From: a virus
IMG/VR virus record: IMGVR_UViG_3300009506_000567
Span: 1-39,775 of that record
Direction: 5' to 3' (one strand)
Length of the DNA: 39,775 nt
Of this stretch, positions 8,864 to 16,500 are shown piece by piece (positions within the stretch are counted from its first letter, which is position 1; every line of letters starts with the position of its first letter). The notes under the pieces are model-generated. The model searched no databases. It worked only from the letters and a program-made list of their open reading frames with translations, and had not been told where the DNA came from. A program made the position numbers and the translations under genes.

Positions 8864-9372
8864 TGAGACAACCTATATTCGTCAGTAATTCTCCAATAGA
8901 TGAGAAAAGAATATCTTTTATTGAAAGGACTGTGTCCAAGCTAGCTCGTAGATCAGTTAGCGTAGCTAAAGCATATCTCTCTCCTTACCCAATTTCTGGA
9001 TGTGTGGCAGGGGAGGACGTCAAAGGTGACGTACTCAAGTACATGTTTGCATCTGGAGGGAAGATAGCTAAGGGTAAGATAGTTATCGTCGACACCTTGA
9101 AACAAGGAGTTACGGTAACTATCAGAATAGAAAGTAACAAGACTGGAACCACAAAGAGCTATCTGATCGAGAAGAAGGAAATCACTGTCGAGCCAGATAT
9201 CTTGGTCAATTCTGGTGACAGACTAACAATCTCTCTGAACCCCACATCTGTTGAGGATAAGATCACGGAGGTCTGGATGTGCTTCCTTTGGGTTCCAAAA
9301 GTCAAGGATGCAGATATAAAACAATTCCTGATCGACGAGCTGGAGAGTCAAGATGATACTGAAGAACAATAG
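8860..9372 (+). CDS. Beta-sandwich virion protein, function unknown
   Basis: A 170-residue protein placed between the two tail tubular genes. A short helical N-terminus is followed by alternating strands (KIVIVDTLKQGVTVTIRIES, KEITVEPDILVNSGDRLTI) and an acidic C-terminal tail (ELESQDDTEEQ). The start ATG overlaps the preceding TGA, with GGAGG six bases upstream of the second ATG and one base before the first; either could be used. The position suggests a minor tail component; the sequence alone does not tell what it binds. Confidence 0.6.
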   Translation: MMRQPIFVSNSPIDEKRISFIERTVSKLARRSVSVAKAYLSPYPISGCVAGEDVKGDVLKYMFASGGKIAKGKIVIVDTLKQGVTVTIRIESNKTGTTKSYLIEKKEITVEPDILVNSGDRLTISLNPTSVEDKITEVWMCFLWVPKVKDADIKQFLIDELESQDDTEEQ

Positions 9373-9414
9373 CAGATGAGGTGGCCATCCCTGTCGGTCG
9401 ATAGGAGGTAGCAA

Positions 9415-9612
9415 ATGCCAGCAGCATTTAACAAGTGAGTTGCCCAAGGGGGCCGAGTTCGGACCAAGAAACTTGAGGGCGGAAAGTATGTTCACGTCTG
9501 CTTCAAAGGCGGAAAGAGTCACGCTGGAGAAGTTAAGACGAAGAAGTCTCACCACTCAGCTCAGGACGGAACGTTCCTGGAGGAGAGAAGAAGGAGGTTC
9601 AAAACCAAGTGA
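9415..9612 (+). CDS. Small basic protein gene interrupted by an in-frame TGA (codon 8)
   Basis: ATG 9415 has an excellent AGGAGGT site 6 bases upstream. The frame reads MPAAFNK, then TGA at 9436-9438, then 57 well-formed residues (VAQGGRVRTKKLEGGKY, then HVCFKGGKSHAGEVKTKK) to TGA at 9610-9612. That stop overlaps the GTG start of the tubular B gene (GTGA), the coupling seen for real gene pairs. No start codon exists in frame just after the TGA. From memory, small phage proteins of this look carry Cys at this position, one base change from TGA. Possibilities are stop readthrough, selenocysteine-type recoding, a point-mutated pseudogene or a sequence error. Confidence 0.6.
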
Positions 9613-11009
9613 GGGAACTTGAACTTACCATATATGATGCTATTAGGGCAGGGCTAAGTCCTCTAGACGTAACTCCTGTTAACTCGGACTTCCTTTCCAA
9701 ACTCCTAGGATTCAGGTGTGGAAAGGGCCAGCCAGAGCTGTATGATGGATCTAATAACCCACTACCCACTGCCACTGATCTATACTACAACTGGCCCTTT
9801 CCGCAATTTATTAGTGGAAAAAGGTACAATGTCTTGGTTGTTAGGGACTCAGTCTTCCAGCATGAAGATAAAGTGTATATAGTAAGTGACGACCACTCTA
9901 CCGTAACAGAGATCTTCGCAATCGACGCTCTGACGTTTGGCGTGGGGACGCTGATGGAAGTAGCCGACTTCGGCGCGTATGCTATAATGGTTAATGGAGT
10001 TATAATAATCTACTGGGACCCTGATATTGGGGATTGGAGAGAGATAACTGGAAGTGACAACATTCCGTTGATCAGGACTATATGTAACTTCAAGGGTCAG
10101 GCTGTAGGTGGGAATGTAGTTAACGGGTGGAAGTCGCTAGACGAGACCTTCTATGTATGGTCTAGGATAGGGTATCTAAACTTCTATCCAGAGAGAACCA
10201 ACGAAGCCGGATTTCGTAGGTGTCCTTACGGAGGAGAAGTTTACCATGCCAGAAGGTTAGGTGACTCAGTTATCGGATACTCTTCTAAGGGAATCTGTAT
10301 GATGACTCCAGTAGGTTCTCCAGCTGCGACGTTCAGGTTTGACGAACTAAGTGACGTCGGACTGATTAACCAAGGAGCTATGAATGGTAGCTTGGATGGA
10401 CAGATCTACGTAGGAAGTGACCATAGACTCTATGGGGTATCCAGACAGGGAGTTAAGGAACTTGGGTACAAGAAGTTCATCGAGGAGCTGGATGGGGAAG
10501 ATATTATAATAACTTACGACAAGGCTAATAAGGATTACTATATAGGGAACAGTGAGAAGACCTTCTTACTCTCACCTTATGGAATGTCAGAGGTCCCACA
10601 ACACCCTTCCGCTGTGTGGAGTATAAATGGTAACACCTACATGCTTCCTGATGCGGAAGATAATTACCTAGCTGAAATAAACAGTGAGGTAATCAACTTC
10701 GGCTACGGAGGGCAGAAAACTATCTTCTCAATGGAGTCAGACATATTTACTGCTATGGACCCGCAGGTTGCGGTGGACTATACCTACGACCTGATGCATT
10801 ATGAGTCGACGAAGTTCGTTCCTCTCAACTCTCAAGGTATCGCATCTATTATTGCATCAGGTAACGCATTCAGATTGAAAATTAGATTTGACCCAACCTA
10901 CTTAGGAACCAATATAAGTTACATAAAGGCCAGATACAAAATGACAGATCTCCGCGGGCTGCGTGGAATCTATGCACCGCCTCCTAGAGGACAGTCTTAT
11001 GTTGACTAA
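9609..11009 (+). CDS. Tail tubular protein B-like nozzle protein (T7 gp12 type)
   Basis: A 466-residue protein predicted to form the tail nozzle. Repeated blade-like units (VYIVSDDHSTVTEIFAID, YAIMVNGVIIIYWDP, RLGDSVIGYSSKGICMMTP, GQIYVGSDHRLYGVSRQGV, YYIGNSEKTFLLSPYGM) give the beta-propeller pattern seen in such proteins. It starts with GTG, overlapping the TGA of the upstream small gene, and has AGGAGG 11 bases upstream. It is shorter than T7 gp12 (about 790 residues), so parts of the platform domain may be missing. The A-type protein lies three genes upstream. Confidence 0.65.
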   Translation: MRELELTIYDAIRAGLSPLDVTPVNSDFLSKLLGFRCGKGQPELYDGSNNPLPTATDLYYNWPFPQFISGKRYNVLVVRDSVFQHEDKVYIVSDDHSTVTEIFAIDALTFGVGTLMEVADFGAYAIMVNGVIIIYWDPDIGDWREITGSDNIPLIRTICNFKGQAVGGNVVNGWKSLDETFYVWSRIGYLNFYPERTNEAGFRRCPYGGEVYHARRLGDSVIGYSSKGICMMTPVGSPAATFRFDELSDVGLINQGAMNGSLDGQIYVGSDHRLYGVSRQGVKELGYKKFIEELDGEDIIITYDKANKDYYIGNSEKTFLLSPYGMSEVPQHPSAVWSINGNTYMLPDAEDNYLAEINSEVINFGYGGQKTIFSMESDIFTAMDPQVAVDYTYDLMHYESTKFVPLNSQGIASIIASGNAFRLKIRFDPTYLGTNISYIKARYKMTDLRGLRGIYAPPPRGQSYVD

Positions 11010-11490
11010 GCTACTTCCAGATCAGATTTCTAGATTCTGGGACGTTATATCTTATGCGGTACAGCAGTCGCTTCCACCCACTGTGGGAGAGAATCCTAAC
11101 AAGATGAATAGGATTCTAACTTCCGCCTTGAGTGGAAAGATAGCCGTATGGGCTTCGTATGTGAAGGGTGAGGTTAATAAGTTTGAGGGAATAGTTCTCA
11201 CAAAGATACTATACGATGACTCATCTGATACGAAGAACTTATTGATATACTGCATATATGGATACAGTGATGTTGGGAAGGAGTCTTACTTAGAAGGTAT
11301 CTTTGCATTATCTAAATACGCAAAAGCGCAAGGCTGCCAGCAGGTAGTTGGTTACACTAACGTAGGATTTGTCGTGGATCTGGTTAAAGCGCTAGGTGGG
11401 GATGTCAGCTATACATTCCTATCCTTTGACGTTAACAAGATAATTAAATCATTTAAACAACTGGAGAATAAAGATGGGCAAGGGATCTAG
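10999..11490 (+). CDS. GNAT-like fold virion protein (predicted)
   Basis: A 163-residue protein starting at ATG 10999, overlapping the tubular B gene by 11 bases; GAGG at 10987-10990 supports this start over the upstream GTG. Its alternating pattern (GKIAVWASYV, FEGIVLTKILYDD, NLLIYCIYGY, then helix YLEGIFALSKYAKAQGCQQ and VGYTN) resembles the acyltransferase-like domains found next to ejection proteins in podoviruses. No CoA-binding R/Q-x-x-G-x-G/A loop is visible, so it may be structural. The 3' end contains border palindrome copy 5, translated in frame as KIIKSFKQL, and overlaps the next gene by 17 bases. Confidence 0.5.
   Translation: MLTKLLPDQISRFWDVISYAVQQSLPPTVGENPNKMNRILTSALSGKIAVWASYVKGEVNKFEGIVLTKILYDDSSDTKNLLIYCIYGYSDVGKESYLEGIFALSKYAKAQGCQQVVGYTNVGFVVDLVKALGGDVSYTFLSFDVNKIIKSFKQLENKDGQGI
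11438..11462. repeat. 25-bp border palindrome, copy 5 (inside a coding region)
   Basis: Half-sites AGATAATTAAAT and AGTTGTTTAAAT around a central C. Here no stop falls in the reading frame, so it is translated at the end of the GNAT-like gene; GGAG for the next gene follows at once. Confidence 0.9.
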
Positions 11491-12343
11491 TGGTGGAGGA
11501 GGCGGGTCTGGTATAGTTGATTATCCTGACTATATGAAAGACTGGCATGGTGATGCGCTGAACGACAGTGGTGCTGACGCCCTTACCATGTCTATCACTG
11601 ACGCCATGAATGCCTCTTTTGGTAACTCACCTTGGACTGTCCTAAGTGCATACGATCCTGACAGTGACATAGCTGAGATCATATCTGCACAGGATGACCT
11701 TCAAACAATGGTGACACTGCTTAGTTCTGGCACTACCCTGGATACCATTATAGCTAGCATCCTCGATGACACCAGGATAGATGATGAGGTAGATGCATTC
11801 GCAGCTGATTTGGATGCTAGATTGGTATCCGAAGTACTTCCTCGATTCGAAGCTGGAATGAGAGACATTAACATGGTAGTGTCAAGTGCCTTTGTGATAG
11901 GCAGAGCACTGTTAGAGGAAGGTCAGGATCGACAGGTTGCACTATACAGAGGAACACTACGCAATAAGTCATTCAGCGATGATGCTATCAGGGTAATCCA
12001 ATTGAAGTTGGAATACCAAAAGTCAGTATCCCAGATGCTAGCTGAAGCTTATCGGATCAAGATAGTTGCAAAGAAAGAACAATACGATGTTAATTCTAAG
12101 ATCGACGAAGCTGACGCTCTGTGGGATTTGGAGTTGTTCCAGTATGGTGCTAACCTACTGGCGTCTATAGGTAGTGGCACAGCAGCTCCAAAGTCGAAGG
12201 AGCCCTCCACAGCGCAATCTATGATCGGTGGAGCTATGACAGGCGCTGCGGCTGGAGCTATGGTTGGGATGGCTACAGGAGGCCCTGTTGGGCTACTAGC
12301 TATCGGTGGTGCTATCTTGGGTGCAGCCTCTGGGCTGCTTTAG
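11474..12343 (+). CDS. Virion internal (ejection-type) protein with membrane-active C-terminus
   Basis: A 289-residue protein. It opens with a glycine-rich stretch (GKGSSGGGGGSG), has a long helical centre (about 110-230, e.g. QLKLEYQKSVSQMLAEAYRIKI) and ends with a hydrophobic Gly/Ala region (GGAMTGAAAGAMVGMATGG, then LLAIGGAILGAASGLL) able to insert in membranes as GxxxG-type helices. These traits match internal proteins ejected into the host envelope to form a DNA channel. Next to two more internal proteins downstream, this role is likely. It has GGAG 7 bases upstream of its ATG. Confidence 0.6.
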   Translation: MGKGSSGGGGGSGIVDYPDYMKDWHGDALNDSGADALTMSITDAMNASFGNSPWTVLSAYDPDSDIAEIISAQDDLQTMVTLLSSGTTLDTIIASILDDTRIDDEVDAFAADLDARLVSEVLPRFEAGMRDINMVVSSAFVIGRALLEEGQDRQVALYRGTLRNKSFSDDAIRVIQLKLEYQKSVSQMLAEAYRIKIVAKKEQYDVNSKIDEADALWDLELFQYGANLLASIGSGTAAPKSKEPSTAQSMIGGAMTGAAAGAMVGMATGGPVGLLAIGGAILGAASGLL

Positions 12344-12366
12344 TTAATTAAATCATTTAAACAACT
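12342..12366. repeat. 25-bp border palindrome, copy 6
   Basis: Half-sites AGTTAATTAAAT and AGTTGTTTAAAT around a central C. It overlaps the TAG stop of the gene ending at 12343. Confidence 0.9.
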
Positions 12367-12380
12367 TGGGAGAAACAAAG

Positions 12381-13583
12381 ATGCCTAATCCTCTTGAGAA
12401 CTTGTTACTGCTACAGTACCTAAGTGGAGCTGGGTCTGCCATTTCGGCTGGCCAACCTATAGGCCCAGCAGTTAATGAGGTAACTCAGCAGAACATTTCT
12501 GCTAGAAACTATATGAAGATTCTTCAGAGAATGTTGGGAGGGAGTTTCCAGGAAGGTGAGAAGATGACTATGGATTCAAAGGGGATGAAGATAAATGTCC
12601 CTAGCCAATCAGTCAATGTCTCGCCTAACGCGCAGGATCCTACCACACAAGCTAGGGCTGGATCACTAGTGCAATCTCCTACCCAAACTGGTATTTCCCC
12701 CCAGCAGCTCCAGCAACTAATGGCTATGTTCCTCATGATGGGAGGTGGAGGTGCAGGTGGCATAAACCCTTCTTCTAGTCCTCTAGGTAACCTTTCAGGT
12801 GCCGACCTAGCAGGGCTGACGCCTCAGGATATTTCCCAGGCACTTCGGTTGAAACTTGGTAGCGAAGCTTTGGAGCAGCAGAAGAGGACTGACCTCGTAG
12901 ACATGATGTACAAGAGTGCGCTTATGCGGAAGGCCCTTGTTCCTGGCGAGGCTGACGCACGAGACCTTCCATTTGTAAAGGGTGTTCCTGGCTATGGAGA
13001 CCTAACTCTAAGGCAGTACAGTGCACTAGCTCCAAAGGATAGAGAATACGCTTCGTACGTGCTGGCTACCAGGGAACTAGGTAGGGAGCCTATGTCAAAG
13101 AGTGACTGGGAGAAAACTGACAACAAGGATAAGCTCCCAACCACTGCAATGGGGGCTGCTATAGCTGACTACTATGAACAGCATAGAAAGCTTCCTCCAC
13201 CTGAGATATTGAAGCAATGGACTGAGATGTTTAGTGAGACTCAAGAGCCTAAGCCAACTCCAGTGAACTGGAAGAATGCTGCTGACTATGTTGAGCATAG
13301 GTTTGGTCACCAAGATCCAACTGGCAGATGGGTTGTCACTCCTGAACTACAAGGCGCGCATAGAAGGGCCCAAGAAATCCTGACCGACTTGAAGGCCCAG
13401 GGAGTAGACCCACTGGTAGCAGTTAATGAGGCTGAGACCAGGGCCAGGAGTGAGTTCAAAGGTATCGAGAGAAGATACTTCGAATACCTCAAACTTGCTG
13501 GCGGAGACCAGAGTAAGATCGACAAACTCAAATCTCAGTTCTACAGACAGTACGGTTATATTCCTATAGAAGGGAAATACTAA
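12381..13583 (+). CDS. Virion internal protein, Gln/Met-rich N-terminus
   Basis: A 400-residue protein. The first 160 residues are of low complexity, rich in Gln, Ser and Gly, with a hydrophobic QQLQQLMAMFLMMGGGG stretch; the rest is helical and charged (GDLTLRQYSALAPKDREYA, ILKQWTEMF). I prefer ATG 12381 over TTG 12366, because GGGAG at 12368-12372 precedes it at a workable distance. The stop TAA overlaps the ATG of the giant downstream gene (TAATG), which suggests that the two products are made together. A role in the internal core or DNA ejection is inferred from the neighbourhood. Confidence 0.55.
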   Translation: MPNPLENLLLLQYLSGAGSAISAGQPIGPAVNEVTQQNISARNYMKILQRMLGGSFQEGEKMTMDSKGMKINVPSQSVNVSPNAQDPTTQARAGSLVQSPTQTGISPQQLQQLMAMFLMMGGGGAGGINPSSSPLGNLSGADLAGLTPQDISQALRLKLGSEALEQQKRTDLVDMMYKSALMRKALVPGEADARDLPFVKGVPGYGDLTLRQYSALAPKDREYASYVLATRELGREPMSKSDWEKTDNKDKLPTTAMGAAIADYYEQHRKLPPPEILKQWTEMFSETQEPKPTPVNWKNAADYVEHRFGHQDPTGRWVVTPELQGAHRRAQEILTDLKAQGVDPLVAVNEAETRARSEFKGIERRYFEYLKLAGGDQSKIDKLKSQFYRQYGYIPIEGKY

Positions 13584-16500
13584 TGCCAGTCTTCCTAGAA
13601 TCTGCTATTAAAGAGGGTATGAAGAAGCTTGATCCTGGAATGGTTGAGATGGGTCAATCTCAGGACCTCCCAGGTGGTGGTATAGACTGGGATAATCTGG
13701 ACTTCAGCCCTAAGGAGGAACCAGCTCCTAAGCCTACCACTAACATTCTCGACTGGGACAACTTGAGCTTCGACCCTAATGTCCCCATACCAGCTCAGGC
13801 TACTGGTCGAGAGGTAGGATTGTACCAAGGTGGTAAGGAAACTATCTTCGACAAAATAAGGGGCTGGTTCCACACTCCTGACGTCTCACCTGACAAAGCC
13901 GCTAACATAGCTGCTATGATAGAAGTCACTGGACTCCCTGCCGACGTTGTGTATAGGCACTACGACGAGCTTGCGCAGGAGATGTTCCCAGGATCAATGA
14001 CTGGTAGGAGGATGTTGAAGAGTACGGTTGATCTTGGAATGACTGCTGGGGTAGTATATGGGTTATATACTAATCCCATAGCCACTGCCATTGCCGTAGG
14101 TACGTTCCTTGGGCTAGATGAGGTTGAGAATGCTATAGTAGCAAAAGCTATAGACGAACCTTACGAGTTCCAAGGAGGCCGTGGACTATCCGACTGGCTA
14201 GCCGCAGAGGGATTGTCCAGGGATGTTGTAGACACCTTTGACTTCCTATGGAAGGTTCCCGTAGCTGGTGGGACGTCTAAGGCTGGTAGAGGTTTGATAG
14301 GAAAGATCGTCCGTAGGCTTGGTGACAAGACTTCGAAGATAGGATTTATCAATAGGCTAGCAGAGCGTATAAAGAAGTCAGGGGAAACGGAGCCTGATTC
14401 TAGGTCAATAGAAGATATGGCCTCTGACGTGTTGGAAGATATGGGAGTTCCTAGAGAGACAATAGGACTTGCAAAGGAAGACATTGCTAAGGAGGCTGTC
14501 AGTATCGAGAGGGTTCTAAAGAACGAACGGACGTCTCCTGAGAAACCTAAGGAGTTGTCTAAGCCTGCTGAGGTGGACCCAGACTACACTTTTACATCTA
14601 AGAAAGGAAACTATTACGAGAAGATAGGCAACAAGTGGTATGATCAGAAAGGTAAAGAGGTTACTAACAAGTTCATCATCGACGCTGCTGAGGGTAGGAA
14701 GGTAGAATATGGGGCTAGTGCCGAGGAGGCAGCTGAGGATAAGTTAGTTAGTGACATAGAGAAAGAGTATGGGAAGAAGATAGATGAAGTAACTGATGCT
14801 GAGATAGAAAAGTTCATCGACAAGGAGGAAAGAGCAGCTGCGCCTAGGGTTGAAGAACCTGCCCCTGAGCCTGTGACGCCTCCAGAGCAATCTGCCTTCC
14901 GTCAAACTGACAGGGAGAGGACTAAGTTTAATCTCAAGAACCTACCTACCTACGACAAGATAGATAACGCTGATTCGTTGATAGCTAGGATGGAAGCAGA
15001 GGTTAATGGCTGGATGGATGGGGAAGTTGCTGACATAAGTGCTACTAGGAAGCTTATAGAGCAGTTGTCAGATAATGCTGGAAAGTGGGCTGATGGAAGT
15101 GAGACCCCTCCAGGGATATTCGGTGACTTGACATACTCTGAGCTGTTGAACTTCTCAGAATATATTGGTAAGTTAGATAGGTGGGTTAGGAGTATAGAGG
15201 AACCGCAACCTGTTAGGCCAGTTGAGAAGGTAGTTGAGCCAACTGAAGTTGTATCAAAGCCAGAAATGGCTGTATTGTTAAAGGATGGCAGAATTATCTC
15301 TGGCAAGGAGAAGAATCATGTAGATTTGATCGAGAGAAATAAGATAGATCCAGACAATGTACAAGCATCTGGATTTGTATCTGAAGGGAAGTTTGGAATT
15401 AACACTAGGCAGAAAGGAAACAAGTGGGTACTAGAGCCAGGAAAGATTTCTGACTGGGTAGCTGAAGAGGCTAGGGCAGAAGGATATGATTTAAGGGAGG
15501 GTACAGCTACTGGAGCTAAATTAGGACGAACCGCAGGAGGATTCGGAGGTCCTGCTTATCAGTGGAAGAAGTTCGCTGATGTTCCTAAAGAACCAGCGCC
15601 TGCTAAACCAGTTGAGAGGGTAGTTGAGCCACCTAAAGCTGAGGCTAAGCCCAAGATCTCCACCGAGGAAGCAGAAGCTCTAGCCGACGCCAAGCGGATA
15701 GCAGATATTGAAGAGCACTATGGCAAGCCCATCGACAAGGTCACTGACCAGGAGATAGAAGATTATTATACCAAGGGTGCTGAGGATGTAGACTGGTTCG
15801 GTGAAGGGGAAGAGTCTAAAGGGCCCAAGGGTGGGGTTCAACTTAATGTGATGGTTCCTTTAGACAAGGCAGGACTGGAAACGGCTAGGAGGCTAAAGGA
15901 AATGTTTGGAAAGTTCACTGCATTCCTAGAAAATCCTATGGACCAGAGTCCAGCCATTAAGTTTAGAGTCGGGGAGCGGAAGACTTATGTTGAAAAGACT
16001 CCATTCACAGAACATGATCCAGTGACTGGGGCTGTTGTAAAGACAGGAATAGCAGATGAGACTAGAAGGCTATATCCGATAGAAGGCTATGATCCTATTG
16101 ATAAGCAGTGGAAGGAATATACCTGGGCTGAGAGTGAGGGTGAAGCTAAGGCTAAGATATCTGAATATAACAGATGGCTAACGGAACAGAAGGCCATATA
16201 TGGAGATGCTACGTCATTCACACTTCACGCAGGCATTCCTATCGACAAAGGAGTAGAGATATTCAACAGACTAACTGGAAGAGATAAGACGAAGGTCATG
16301 GACGAACCTCCTGACCCATTCACTGGAGTTAAGGAAGAAGTAAGAGAACTTATATTCAAGAGAACAGCACAACTAGGGTTAGCAACCTATGACACAAACA
16401 AGTTCGTAAACTCAATTGAACAGAGGACTACGAAGAAGCAAAGAGAAGTGACGCCCTTTGTTATTGAGAAGACTGGCATCCCAGATGAGGCTGGAAGGCC

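Noticed and set aside
9436-9438. Genome-wide reassignment of TGA to an amino acid
   Set aside because: TGA ends many genes in overlapping ATGA or GTGA joints (for example at 8861-8863 and 9610-9612), and long genes contain no in-frame TGA.
9440-9622. Alternative plus-strand frame of 60 codons over the TGA-interrupted gene
   Set aside because: The other frame has a better ribosome binding site, a coupled stop and protein-like composition.
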